In this document: in pieces, positions 10,902-20,800 of the stretch
Layout: each line of letters opens with the position of its first letter
How positions within the stretch are numbered: position 1 is the first letter of the stretch
Assembly: GCA_016893485.2 (NCBI GenBank)
Contig: JAFEKX020000001.1
Span: 7,891,501-7,955,500, forward strand
From: Streptomyces sp. P3
Lineage (GTDB): Bacteria; Actinomycetota; Actinomycetes; Streptomycetales; Streptomycetaceae
Length of the DNA: 64,000 bases
Reading direction: 5' to 3'
Notes under the pieces: generated by a model
Told to the model about the DNA's origin: nothing
What the model saw: the letters and a program-made list of their open reading frames with translations, nothing else
Database searches by the model: none
Program-made: the position numbers and the translations under genes

Positions 10902-11654
10902 TCAGCGCATTGCTGACTCCACCAGCGAACAGGTGCCGTCGGGGCGGTCCAACTCGTATGGCGCTGCCGGCATCAGGGGTGGTTGGCCCATGAAGCGGGG
11001 GCGGGTGCCGTGGTGCGGCTGGGCCGCGTGGACCAGGAAGGGGTGGCAGAGGTAGACGTCGCCGGGCTTGCCGGTGGCGTGTGTGGGGGCGCCCGGCGGA
11101 CGCCTCGGCCACCTGCGGGCCGAGTGCGAGCGACGAGGCGCCCTTCTCGCCGTACGGGGCAAGGACGCGGGGCACGTCCAGGTGGGAGCCGACCCGGATG
11201 CGGGTCGGGGCGTCCTCCTCGGTGACCTCGGAGTAGAGCATCAGCATCAGCAGCGCCCGGCCCCGCGACACCAGGTTCGTGTACGGCCACTCGTGCTCCG
11301 CACCCTCCGCCGCGTAGCTGCCCTCGATGTGCCAGCCGGCGTCGTCCGGTTCCGTCGCGTGCGGGAAACGCAGCGGGAAACTGCCCACCGAGTACCGGGA
11401 CTGCCACCGCCCGGCGCCCACCAGCAGGTCGAACGCCTCATGCAACGCGGGGAGTTGACCGACGCGGCGAACGGTCCCTGGGCCATGTCGCCCACCCACA
11501 CCACGGGATCCTTCCAGGTGCCGGGGTCCTCCGGGTCGTAGCCCGTCTCCCGCCACAGCAGTCGCGCGCAGTGCTCCGCGACCCGGGGCGGGAAGGCGCC
11601 CTCGATCTTCACGAAGCCGTCCTCGAGGAAGCGTTGCGCCATCGCGTCGTCCAT
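10902..11654 (-). CDS. phytanoyl-CoA dioxygenase (PhyH) family protein (two frameshifts)
   Basis: Seen: AQRFLEDGFVKIEGAFPP at the start is the usual PhyH opening. GSHLDVPRVLAPYG supplies the HxD of the 2-His-1-carboxylate iron site and YLCHPFLVHAAQPHHGTRPR the distal His and the 2-oxoglutarate-binding Arg. Register changes near 11455 and 11095; the protein would be about 250 residues, normal for the family. Start chosen at ATG 11654 because GGAG precedes it by nine bases. Known: Fe(II)/2-oxoglutarate dioxygenases hydroxylating small molecules; the substrate here is unknown. It is divergent from the His-rich methyltransferase, which hints at a shared substrate or metal link. Confidence 0.8.
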
Positions 11655-11803
11655 ACGGGCATGCTCCGGGACCGGTGGTCTCCGGCGCATCCGAATTTCG
11701 ACGCCTCTTTTTGCCGCAGTATTTTGCCGCTTCGGCAACGTGACTGGCCGCCGCGCGGTGCGTCGGCGCAGGCTGGTGGCAGGCGGACGAGAGGCTGACC
11801 ACC

Positions 11804-12766
11804 ATGGCGCACGAGCACAGGCACGACCACGGGCACGAGCAGGACGGCCGGCACGACCACGGGCATGATCACGGTCCCGGGCACGGGAAGGAGGCCGGTG
11901 GGGGCCGCCGTCAGCACGACCACACCGCGCTCGACTGGGCCGTCATGGGCCCCCTGCTGGAGAGCCAGGCGGAGCTGTTCGCGCCGCTGTACGAACGGGC
12001 CATGGCATGGCTCGCGAAGGAGCGGACCGACCCGGGGCTGATCGTCGACGTGGGCAGCGGACCCGGGGTGGTCGCGTGTCTGTTCGCGGAGACGTTCCCT
12101 GGTGCCCGCGTCGTCGCCGTGGACGGTTCCGAACCCCTCCTGGAGCGGGCCCGCGCCCGCGCCGACCGGCAGGGCTTCGGTGACCGCTTCAGCACGTTGA
12201 CCGGTGAACTGCCCGAGGTGCTGGGCGAGTTGGAGTACCCGGCCGACCTGCTGTGGGCGAGCCGCAGCCTGCACCACCTCGGTGACCAGCGGGCCGGGCT
12301 CGCCGCGTTCGCGGAGCGGCTCGCGCCCGGCGGCACCCTCGCGATCATGGAGGGCGGCCTGCCCTCCCGGTTCCTGCCCCGCGACTTCGGTATCGGCCGC
12401 CCTGGCCTGGAGGCGCGGATCGACGCGATCGAGGCCGAGTGGTTCGCGCAGATGCGCGAGGAGCTGCCCGGCGCCGTCACCGAGACCGAGAACTGGCCCG
12501 CCCTGATGGAGTCGGTCGGCCTCAAGCACACCGGCACCCGCAGCTTCCTCCTCGACCTGCCGGCTCCGGCCCCGGACCGCGTCCGCGCCTACGCCGCCAC
12601 CTGGCTGACCCGGGTCCGTGACATCTACGGCGAGGCCCTGGGCGCCGAGGACCGGGCCGCCCTCGGCCGGCTCGTCGACCCGCAGGACGAGGCGAGCGTG
12701 CACCGGCGCGCCGATGTGTTCGTGCTCGCCGCGCACACCGTGTACACGGCGGTGCGGACCGGCTGA
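11804..12766 (+). CDS. class I methyltransferase with His-rich N-terminal tail
   Basis: Seen: intact 320-residue frame. Residues 1-40 contain 12 His in HDHGH-like repeats separated by Asp, Glu and Gly. The catalytic part starts near residue 42; LIVDVGSGPGVVACLF (about 78-93) is motif I, AVDGSEPLLERA motif II, and LAPGGTLAIMEGG motif post-III. Known: the fold binds SAM; His-rich tails of this kind are typical of Ni, Zn or Co chaperones and transporters and are not part of the fold. Inference: a metal-binding or metal-storing tail fused to a small-molecule methyltransferase. Divergent from the PhyH gene with about 150 bp between starts. Cytosolic, no signal peptide. Confidence 0.85.
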   Translation: MAHEHRHDHGHEQDGRHDHGHDHGPGHGKEAGGGRRQHDHTALDWAVMGPLLESQAELFAPLYERAMAWLAKERTDPGLIVDVGSGPGVVACLFAETFPGARVVAVDGSEPLLERARARADRQGFGDRFSTLTGELPEVLGELEYPADLLWASRSLHHLGDQRAGLAAFAERLAPGGTLAIMEGGLPSRFLPRDFGIGRPGLEARIDAIEAEWFAQMREELPGAVTETENWPALMESVGLKHTGTRSFLLDLPAPAPDRVRAYAATWLTRVRDIYGEALGAEDRAALGRLVDPQDEASVHRRADVFVLAAHTVYTAVRTG

Positions 12767-12891
12767 GTCGGCCCGTGGTCCGCCCGGGCGGAAGGGCCCG
12801 TGATCTCGGCGGCTTGACTTCGAGCGTGCTCAAGGTGATGAACTGCCCCTCCAACTGCGCGGAGTTCACCGATACACGGGGGACCACCACC

Positions 12892-13597
12892 ATGAACGAC
12901 AACTCTCACGTCGCGCTCATCACCGGCGGCGGCAGCGGGATCGGCGCCGCCGTCGCCCGTCAACTCCTCGCTGCCGGGGGCCGGGTGGCCGTCACCGGCC
13001 GCAGCGAGCAGCGGCTGTACGACTTCGCCGCCCAACTCGGGCACCCCGAGGGCCTGTTGACGATACCCGGCAGCGCGGCCGAGTACGACGAGGTGCAGGC
13101 CGCCGTCGAGACGACACTGAAACGCTTCGGGCGGCTCGACGCGGTCGTCGCCAACGCCGGGGTCGCCACGCACGACGCGGTGGCCGACGGCGACCCGGCC
13201 GGATGGACCGAGATGGTGCTGACCAACGTCCTCGGTCCCGCCCCCTGCTCATCCGGGCGTCCGTCGACGCGCTGAAGCAGACGCACGGCCGGATCGTGCT
13301 GATCGGCAGCGTCGCCGGGTTCGTGCACACCCCGGCAACATCTACGGCGCCACCAAATGGGCGATGACCGGCCTCGCCGAGAACACCCGGCGCCAGGTCA
13401 CGGAGTTCGGGATCGGGGTGACGCTGGTGGCCCCCGGCCGGGTGGAGACCCCGTTCTGGGACGGCAACGGCAGCCTGCCGCCCGGCCATCTGCTCACCGC
13501 CGACCAGATCGCCGACACGATCCTGTGGTCGATCCGCCAGCCCGCCGGGGTCGACATCAACACCGTCGTCGTACGGCCGATCGGGCAGCCCAACTGA
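12892..13597 (+). CDS. short-chain dehydrogenase/reductase (two frameshifts)
   Basis: Seen: ALITGGGSGIGAAVARQLL (about residues 7-25) is the TGxxxGIG nucleotide site, VVANAGVATHDAV the NAG strand, and NIYGATKWAM the Y-x-x-x-K catalytic pair. Register is lost near 13240 (before LLIRASVDALKQTHGRIVLI) and near 13335; both steps are consistent with single missing bases, giving about 235 residues. VAPGRVETPFWDGNG is the usual PGxxxTP segment. Known: SDRs oxidise or reduce alcohols/ketones with NAD(P). The preceding methyltransferase ends 125 bp upstream. Substrate unknown. Confidence 0.85.
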
Positions 13598-13678
13598 CAT
13601 AGACGGCCCAACTTCCCTACGGGTGAGACCCGTTGCCGCCCCTGCTCGCGACAACGGGCCTCCTCTCCCCCTCCCGGC

Positions 13679-14372
13679 TCAGTTGTTGGCGAGGAACTGC
13701 TTCGCCAACTGGTCGCCCAGCGAGACCGCCGCGCTGTGGCTCTCGATGGGGGACACGGTCGAGTTCTTGAACAGGATGTACGTCACGCCGGAGTCGGCGC
13801 CGCCGGTCGCCGGGTCGGGGTCGATGCCGAGGGCCTTGGCGGTGGCGTACGAGGCCTCGCCGATGATGTTCGTGGGGCCGGTGTCGCCGACGACGGCGTA
13901 CTCGACCTTGTTGTTGTAGATCACGGCGACCACGCCGCCGCCCTTGATGCCGTAGCTGGAGTACTTCCAGATGCTGCTGGAGCTGGGCACCACGATGTAC
14001 GGCAGTGAATCCGCCTTCAGGGGCTGGCCGTTGGACTGGTGGAACGCCGTGTCGTCCTGGTACCAGGGGTCGGCGTTCTCGTTGCACTTCGTGGTGCGCT
14101 GGCCGTCGCAGTCGATGTCCATGTCGGCCTTCCAGAACACGGCGCCGTTCTTGCCGCAGACCGGGACGGTGGCCGAGGTCTCGTCGTCGGTGCGGTAATT
14201 GCCGTTCGATATCTGCGAGCAGGAGGTCACCTTGGAGAGCAGGTCGGCCGCGCTGACCGAGCCCTCCTGCGCGGACTTGGGGGGTGGCGCCGGAGGCGCT
14301 CGCGGGGAGCACTCCGGCGGCGAGCAGGGCGGCACCTGAGGCCGCGGCGAGGGTCAGTGTTCGCATGCGCAC
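13679..14372 (-). CDS. secreted GH75 chitosanase (one frameshift)
   Basis: Seen: signal peptide LTLAAASGAALLAAGVLPA; after a register change in the C/G run near 14280, the GH75 core follows: SAADLLSKVTSCSQISNG, AVFWKADMDIDCDGQRTTKC, DPWYQDDTAFHQSNG, PYIVVPS, AVVGDTGPTNIIGEASYATA and a C-terminal QLAKQFLANN. The acidic cluster DMDIDCDG matches the conserved Asp-rich catalytic strand. Known: GH75 are inverting chitosanases first described in fungi and also widespread in Streptomyces. Start GTG 14372 is favoured by AGAAGGG upstream; ATG 14366 is the alternative. Divergent neighbours are not obviously linked; the substrate agrees with the two chitinases at the right end of the window. Confidence 0.88.
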
Positions 14373-14490
14373 TGTGGGGGACCCTTCTGTTAGGAAAGTT
14401 TCCTTACCAGGTGCGCAACAAGGTGCCTCTTCTGCATGCCCGCGTCAAGACCCTGGTACGAACCAAGTGAGCCGGCGGTGGGGAAAGCGA

Positions 14491-14522
14491 AGCGCCCCGG
14501 AGCCGCAGGGCTCCGGGGCGCT
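14491..14522 (-). terminator. 14-bp perfect hairpin, terminator of the aldo/keto reductase
   Basis: Seen: AGCGCCCCGGAGCC and GGCTCCGGGGCGCT pair perfectly over 14 bp around a GCAG loop, 36 bp past the stop of the leftward aldo/keto reductase gene. There is no T-tract, which is usual for Streptomyces terminators. Confidence 0.8.
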
Positions 14523-14557
14523 CGCGCTGCCTGGGGTTCAGGCCAACTGCACTGGAA

Positions 14558-15393
14558 TCAGGCCGCGTTGAACGTCGACGGGTCCGGACCCAGCCGCCGG
14601 TCCTCGTTCAGCGCGCTGATCGCCGCGAGGTCCTCGGGGTCCAGGCTGAAGTCGAAGACCTCGATGTTCTCCTTGATCCGCGACGGCGTCACGGACTTGG
14701 GGATCACCACGTTGCCCAGCTGGATGTGCCAGCGCAGCACGATCTGCGCCGGGGTGCGGCCGTGCTTCTGGGCGATGGCCACGATCGCCGGGACCTCCAG
14801 GAGGCCCTTGCCCGAGCCGAGCGGCGACCAGGCCTCGGTCGCGATGCCCTGCTCCGCGTGGTACTCGCGCGCCGCGAGCTGCTGCAACTGCGGGTGCAGC
14901 TCGATCTGGTCGACCGCCGGGATGACCGAGGTCTCCGCGATCAGCCGGGCCAGGTGGTCGGGCTCGAAGTTGGAGACGCCGATCGCGCGGATCCGGCCGT
15001 CCGCGTGCAGCTTCTCGAACGCCTTGTAGCTGTCGAGGTACTTGTCCCGGGCCGGGGTCGGCCAGTGGATCAGATACAGGTCGAGGTACTCCAGGCCGAG
15101 CTTCTCCAACGAGACGTCGAAGGCGCGCAGTGTGGCGTCGTACCCCTGGTCGCTGTTCCAGAGCTTGGTGGTGACGAAGAGGTCCTCGCGTGGGATGCCG
15201 GACGCGGCGATGGCCTTTCCGGTGCCCTCTTCGTTGCCGTAGATCGCAGCGGTGTCGATGCTGCGGTACCCGGCCTCGAGCGCGGTGGCGACCGCCCGCT
15301 CCGCCTCGTCGTCCGGCACCTGCCAGACACCGAAGCCCAGCTGGGGCATCTCGACACCGTTGTTGAGGATGATCGGGGGACCTTGCTGCTCAC
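14558..15393 (-). CDS. aldo/keto reductase, AKR5-like (start-proximal frameshift)
   Basis: Seen: the catalytic tetrad is visible as SIDTAAIYGNE (Asp and Tyr), VTTKLW (Lys) and YLIHWP (His); IPKSVTPSRIKEN is the NADPH 2-phosphate site. The frame starting at the internal Met 15349 lacks the first beta hairpin; one missing C in GGTCCCCCG (15375-15379) connects it to GTG 15393, giving SSKVPPIILNNGVEMPQLG and about 278 residues, the family's usual length. Known: NADPH-dependent reductase of the 2,5-diketo-gluconate/xylose-reductase group; exact substrate undetermined. Single-gene unit ending in the strong hairpin at 14491-14522. Confidence 0.9.
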
Positions 15394-15831
15394 GAGCTCT
15401 CGATCCTTCAGTCGTCGGGTGGTACTCATATCGTCAACGATCACGGCCCGTGCCGCATTCCTGACCGCGAAATCCGTCCGGATCCACCGCCGGATCGGCG
15501 ACCTCCAGTCGAAGGTTGGCGAGAAATGCATCCGACCTTTTTCGGTCCGGACCATTGACCGCTGACCGTCCTGCCGCAACTCTGAAACACGCCGCCGGAC
15601 GTGTCCGTGAACGTGATACGTCCATGTGAACACTTGCACCTGTCAGGACTCCGAGACTCCCCTTCTCAGGAGAGTAGGTATGCCCACAGCAGTACAGCGC
15701 TGTCCAGGTTTCTGTAGGCAGCAGATCGTATGCGCGAAACATCGGATGAAAGGGTGTGGTGAAGGCCTCGTCGACCCCGGGCGCGCACGGGTTGTCGGCC
15801 GACGGCGGCGAGCGGGTGCCTCTTCACCCCC
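15394..15831. other. 438-bp spacer without a supported gene
   Basis: This spacer separates the divergent aldo/keto reductase and the pectin operon. Its base composition is less biased than the genes and codon third positions are not G/C rich. A 65-codon open frame from ATG 15680, preceded by CAGGAGAG, ends by overlapping the GH105 ATG, but its codon use is not Streptomyces-like. I read it as promoter DNA for both sides. Confidence 0.5.
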
Positions 15832-15849
15832 ACCGACTGATCAGTCGGT
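15832..15849. promoter_or_regulatory. 18-bp perfect palindrome, probable TetR-type operator
   Basis: Seen: ACCGACTGATCAGTCGGT, perfect over 9+9 bases, 24 bp upstream of the first ATG of the pectin operon. Known: palindromes of this spacing with ACCGAC/GTCGGT-like arms are typical of TetR-family repressors. No TetR gene lies in the window, so the regulator would be elsewhere. Confidence 0.6.
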
Positions 15850-15873
15850 CAGTAGACCAGGAAAGGGAGGAAC

Positions 15874-17049
15874 ATGAGACGCCGACGTCTGCGAACGGCC
15901 CTGACCGCCGCGGCCCTTGCCACCGCCACCCTGACCGGAGCGGCCCCGCCGCTCGCGACCGCGGTGAGGGCGAGCCGGCCGGCCGCCGCGCCCGACTGGT
16001 CCGTGGCCGTCGTCGACTCCACGACGGCCCGCTACACACCGAGCACCATCGGCGGCTGGTCGTACCCGGTCGGCCTCTACCTCTACGGCCAGTACCTCAC
16101 CTACAAACGCACCCACGACGCCCGCTACCTGGCCTACATCAAGAGCTACGTCGACCGCTTCGTGAAAAGCGACGGCTCGATCGGCCAGTCCTTCAACAGT
16201 CTCGACAGCATGCAGGCCGGCCGGCTTCTGGTGATCCTCCATCACGAGACCGGCCAGGACCGCTACCGCAAGGCCGCCAAGAAGATCCGCGACCGCCTCG
16301 ACACCTACCCGCGCACGGGCGACGGCGGCTTCTGGCACGCCGACAGCAGCAGCCGCGCCCATCAACTCTGGGCGGACGGCGTCTACATGGTGAACCCGTT
16401 CCTCGTCGAGTACGGCAAGGAGTTCGGCGACAGCGCGTACACCGACGACGAGGCGTCCCGGCAGCTGTACGTCTACGGCAGTCATCTCCAGGTCGCAGGC
16501 GGCCTGTTGAAGCACGCCTACGACGAGTCCCGCACCGCGAGCTGGGCCGACCCCGGCACCGGACTCGCGCCGGAACACTGGTGCCGCGCGATCGGCTGGT
16601 ACGCGATGGCCGTCACGAACGTCCTCGACGCCCTTCCCGCCGATCACCCGCGACGGCCCCAACTCCTCGCCATCTTCCGCCGGTTGGCGGCCGGACTGGA
16701 GAAGTACCAGGACCCGGCCACCGGCCGCTGGTTCCAGGTCGTCGACAAAGGCGCCCGCAGCGACAACTGGACCGAGACGTCCTGCTCCAGCATGTTCGCC
16801 TACGCCCTCTCGCGCGGCGCCCAGCAGGGCTACCTGGACCGGCACTACGCCGACGTCGCCCGGCGCGGCTACGAGGGCGTCCTCGCGCGGCTCTCGGTCG
16901 GCGCCGACGGCCGCACCGACCTCGGTGACATCTCCGTCGGCACCAACGTCGGCGACTACGCGTACTACGTCGCCCGCACCCGGGCCGTGAACGACTTCCA
17001 CGGCCTGGGCGCCTTCCTGATCATGAACGAACAACTGCGAGGTGATTAG
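15874..17049 (+). CDS. secreted GH105 unsaturated rhamnogalacturonyl/glucuronyl hydrolase
   Basis: Seen: intact 391-residue frame with GGAAAGGGAGGAAC before ATG; signal peptide TALTAAALATATLTGAAPP. The six-hairpin barrel shows DKWSYPVG-like WSYPVGLYLYGQ, HQLWADGVYMVNPF (with the Asp aligned to the GH105 catalytic Asp) and HWCRAIGWYAMAVTNVLD. Known: GH105 removes the 4,5-unsaturated uronic acid left by pectin lyases, by vinyl ether hydration. First gene of a rightward operon; the next start overlaps its end. Most GH105 are intracellular, so the signal peptide is noteworthy. Regulation by the palindrome at 15832-15849 is likely. Confidence 0.88.
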   Translation: MRRRRLRTALTAAALATATLTGAAPPLATAVRASRPAAAPDWSVAVVDSTTARYTPSTIGGWSYPVGLYLYGQYLTYKRTHDARYLAYIKSYVDRFVKSDGSIGQSFNSLDSMQAGRLLVILHHETGQDRYRKAAKKIRDRLDTYPRTGDGGFWHADSSSRAHQLWADGVYMVNPFLVEYGKEFGDSAYTDDEASRQLYVYGSHLQVAGGLLKHAYDESRTASWADPGTGLAPEHWCRAIGWYAMAVTNVLDALPADHPRRPQLLAIFRRLAAGLEKYQDPATGRWFQVVDKGARSDNWTETSCSSMFAYALSRGAQQGYLDRHYADVARRGYEGVLARLSVGADGRTDLGDISVGTNVGDYAYYVARTRAVNDFHGLGAFLIMNEQLRGD

Positions 17050-17053
17050 TGTC

Positions 17054-17842
17054 ATGGGCACGTCCAGAAGGGCGGTGCTCGGCGCCGCTCTCGGCGGAGC
17101 CGCCGGCGTGGCGGCCGGCCTCCCGGCCGCCACCCCCGCCCACGCCGCCTCCTGGCAGCAGAAGTGGGCACCGACCGCGAGCGGCGACGGCCTCGGCGCC
17201 TTCGAGACCGTCGAGGACGACCGCGCCGACTCACACCCGGCCGGCCACCCGCACATCCGCGCCACCGGGGACGACTGGCGCTTCGACATGCACACCGTCG
17301 ACCGCGACACCTCGACCGACCGGCAGCGCCAGGAGGTCACCGGTCTGCGCACCGGCACCAGCGGCTACCTCAAGTGGACCCAGGGACAGACCTGGCGGAT
17401 CACGTACTCGATGTACATCCCCAGCTCCCTGAAGGCGACCACCACCTTCACGCACATCATGCAGATGAAGCAGCCCGGCAGCGGCACCTCGCCGATCGTC
17501 GTGCAGTCGCTGCGCCGGGTGAACGGCGTGCAGACCATCGAGCTGAACCTGCCCATCGCCGGTGTCCTGGTCGGCCGTACCGGTCTCGACCCGCTGCACG
17601 ACACCTGGACCGACGTCGACGTCCAGGTCAAGGTCGGCAACGGCACGGCGGGTTCGGTCCGCTGGATCCTCACGTCCGGTTCCACGACGGTGATCGACAA
17701 GTCGAAGACCGGCGTCGACACCTTCCTCGCCGACCGCGTCCGCCCCAAGTGGGGCATCTACCGCTCCCTCGGTGACACCTCAGGGTCCCTTCAGAACACC
17801 TATCTCCTGCTGACCGATCTCCGCGGCTACCAGCTCGTGTGA
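17054..17842 (+). CDS. Tat-exported polysaccharide-lyase-like protein
   Basis: Seen: intact frame of about 262 residues. The N-terminus TSRRAVLGAALGGAAG is a twin-arginine signal, cleaved after TPAHA. The mature part is an all-beta sequence with WRITYSMYIPSSL, FTHIMQMKQPGSG, WTDVDVQVKVGNG and RPKWGIYRS, resembling the heparin-lyase-I type (Polysacc_lyase) jelly roll found in several lyase families. Start ATG 17054 is chosen over GTG 17042 because the Tat motif follows directly. It overlaps or abuts the GH105 stop and precedes the large fusion gene, so a lyase that makes the GH105 substrate is plausible. The exact lyase family and substrate are inferred, not shown. Confidence 0.6.
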   Translation: MGTSRRAVLGAALGGAAGVAAGLPAATPAHAASWQQKWAPTASGDGLGAFETVEDDRADSHPAGHPHIRATGDDWRFDMHTVDRDTSTDRQRQEVTGLRTGTSGYLKWTQGQTWRITYSMYIPSSLKATTTFTHIMQMKQPGSGTSPIVVQSLRRVNGVQTIELNLPIAGVLVGRTGLDPLHDTWTDVDVQVKVGNGTAGSVRWILTSGSTTVIDKSKTGVDTFLADRVRPKWGIYRSLGDTSGSLQNTYLLLTDLRGYQLV

Positions 17843-17854
17843 GGAGTCCGTGCC

Positions 17855-20800
17855 ATGAAACCCCCACCAGGTCCCGTATGAAACCCCCGATGTACAGGCG
17901 CAGTTGGGCGGCGAGCGTGTTCTTCGCGTTCGCCGTCGTGCTCGGCCTCGCCCACCCCTCGGCCCTCGCGGCCACGCCTCCCGCACCGGATGCGCCGCAC
18001 GCCACCGTCTACGACGTCCGCGACTACGGCGCCAAGGGCGACGGCTCCGCCAACGACACCCCGGCCGTCAACAAGGCCATCACGGCGGCCAATTCGGCCG
18101 GCGGCGGCACGGTCCGCTTCCCGGCCGGCACCTACAAGTCCAAGAACACCATCCACATGAAGAGCGACGTGACGCTCCAGGTCGACACCGGCGCCACGAT
18201 CCAGGGCTCGTCCGCGGACACCTACGACGCTCCCGAGGCCAACCCGAACGACCAGTACCAGGACTACGGGCACAGCCACTTCCATGACGCGATGATCTAC
18301 GGCGACCGGCTCACGAACATCGGCTTCGTCGGCGGCGGGGTCATCGACGGGCTCGGCAACCTGATCACCGGCAACCCCAGGTCCGGCCAGGCCGACAAGA
18401 TCCTGTCGCTGACCCGCTGCGACGGACTCCGGATCGGCGACGGGCTCACCCTGCGCCGGGGCGGCCACTTCGCCGCGCTGATCAACGGCTGCACCAACGT
18501 CACCTCGGACCGGCTGACCATCGACACCGCGAGCGACCGCGACGGCTGGAACATCATCTCCACGACCCACGTCACGATCACCGGCGCGAACATCAAGGCC
18601 AACGACGACGCGCTCGTCTTCAAGAGCGACTACGCACTCGGCGCGAAACTCCCCAACGGCCATGTCCGCGTGAGCGATTCCTCCTCTCGGCCAGGTGCTG
18701 CAACGCGCTCATGTTCGGCTCCGAGACCTGCGGGGACTTCTCCGACTACCAGTTCCAGAAGATCCGCATCGAGGGCGCCGACAAGTCCGGCCTCGGCATG
18801 GTCTCCATGGACGGCGCGAAGATCTCCGACGTCCACTACCGGGACATCACCATGACCGGCGTCCACTCGCCGATCATGGAGAAGATCGGCACGCGGAAGC
18901 GCTGCGGCAACAGTCCGGGCGTCGGCTCGATCAGCGACGTCACCTACGACAACGTCACGGCCACCGGCAACAGCCCCTCCTTCAGCCCGACCCTGTGGGG
19001 CGAGAGCGGCCACCGGATCAGCGGGATCACGTTCACGAACGTCCACATCACCGTCCCCGGCGGCAACGGCACCATGTCCACCGGCGTACCGAGCAACGAC
19101 CCCAAGGACTACAACCCGAAGGCCATCGGCACCCGGCCGGCCTACGGCTGGTACCTGCACAACGCCGACCACGTCCACTTCACCGACAGTTCCGTGAAGT
19201 TCGCGGCGAACGACGGCCGGCCCGCCGTCATCGCCAACGCGGCGAGCGACGTCCGCTTCACCGGCTTCACCGCGCAGCGGGGCACCAACTCGCCCTACGA
19301 CCTCGGCTTCCAGGACGTGAACGGTTACTGCGTCAGCGGCGCCGGTGCGCCACGCGTCTCCAATACCGGCTCCACCGAGAACTGCGCGACCGAAGCGACC
19401 GGCGGGACCGGCGCGACCACGAGCACCCTCCCGTCCGGTGCCGCCGCCCGCCCCCTGGACCTGGAGAACCCCCGCCAGGACTTCCTCCGAGGCTCCGTCG
19501 GCGGCCTCTTCCTCCACTGGGGTCTGCGCACCGCGCCCGCCCACACCAGTTGCACCGCCTGGGAGAACGACGTCACCAGCGGCGGCTGGACCCCGACTAC
19601 TGGATCAACGAGGCCCGGAAACTGCATACGCAGTACCTCGTCCTGGCGACCTTCCACAGCCGCCTCGGCTACGCCCGCCCCTGGCCGTCCAAGATCCCCG
19701 GATCCTGCTCCACCAAGCGGGACTTCCTCGGCGAGCTGATCACCGCGGCGAAGGCCAAGGGCATGAAGGTCATCCTCTACATGACCGACGACCCGCAGTG
19801 GCACGACGAGGGCGGCCACGAGTGGCTCGACTCGGCCGCCTACTCCGCCTACAAGGGCAAGAGCGTCGACCTGACCACCCGCGACGGCTTCGGGCAGTTC
19901 AGCTACGACAACTTCTTCGAGGTCATGGACCGCTATCCCGACCTCGGCGGCTTCTGGATCGACAACGACAACGCGTACTGGGAGAGCCACGACCTCTACC
20001 AGCAGATCTACCAGAAGCGGCCGAACTACACGCTCAGCAACAACAACGAAGACACACCCATCATGGACATGATCAGCAACGAGCAGAAGACGGGAATGTC
20101 GCCCGCATACGACTACCCGCAGGCTGTGTACACCGCACAACCCCGCCTGACGGAAGCTGACTTCAAGCTCCCCTCGACCGGCGCCTGGTGGTACGACGGC
20201 TCCGACCCGGCCGTCGACCGGATGCTCACCCTGGGCCGCCTCGTCACCAACACGGGCTCCTCGGTGAAGGCGCTGATGGCGGAAACCGCCCAGGTCAACG
20301 GCAAGTTCCCGGCCAATCAGGCCGCCTTCAACAACTTCGCGAACTCCTACCTCGACCCCATCTGGGAATCCCTGCACGGCACCGAGGGCGGCGGCTACCT
20401 GTACGGCGGCCTCAAACCCGGCTTCTGGAACGACGGCGCCCACGGCGTCACCACCGTCAGCCGGACCGACCCCGACCTCCAGTACATCCACGTCCTGACC
20501 CCGCCCAGTACCAGCACCCTGCGCGTCCGCGACAACGGCTACCGCATCGCCTCCGTCACCAACCTCCGTACCGGGGCGGCGATTTCGTGGTCCCAGTCCG
20601 GCGGGGTGCTCACCCTCAGCGGGCTCGGCGGCTGGGACCCGTACGACACCGTCTTCAAGGTCACGACCGCCGGCCGTCAGGGCATCCTGCCCGGCGTCAC
20701 GGTGAGCGCGAGCGCCTCGGCGAGCGGCCGCGCGGGTTCGGCGGCCGGGGACGGGAGTTACCTCACCTACTGGGACAACAACAAGACCCTGCCCGTCAAC

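Noticed and set aside
15680..15877. 65-codon frame with CAGGAGAG, its stop overlapping the GH105 ATG
   Set aside because: Third codon positions are not G/C rich and no family is recognisable; it would also include the operator palindrome.
15841..17358. 505-codon minus-strand open frame over GH105
   Set aside because: Shadow of the intact GH105 and lyase-like genes; Val/Ala/Gly-rich without motifs.
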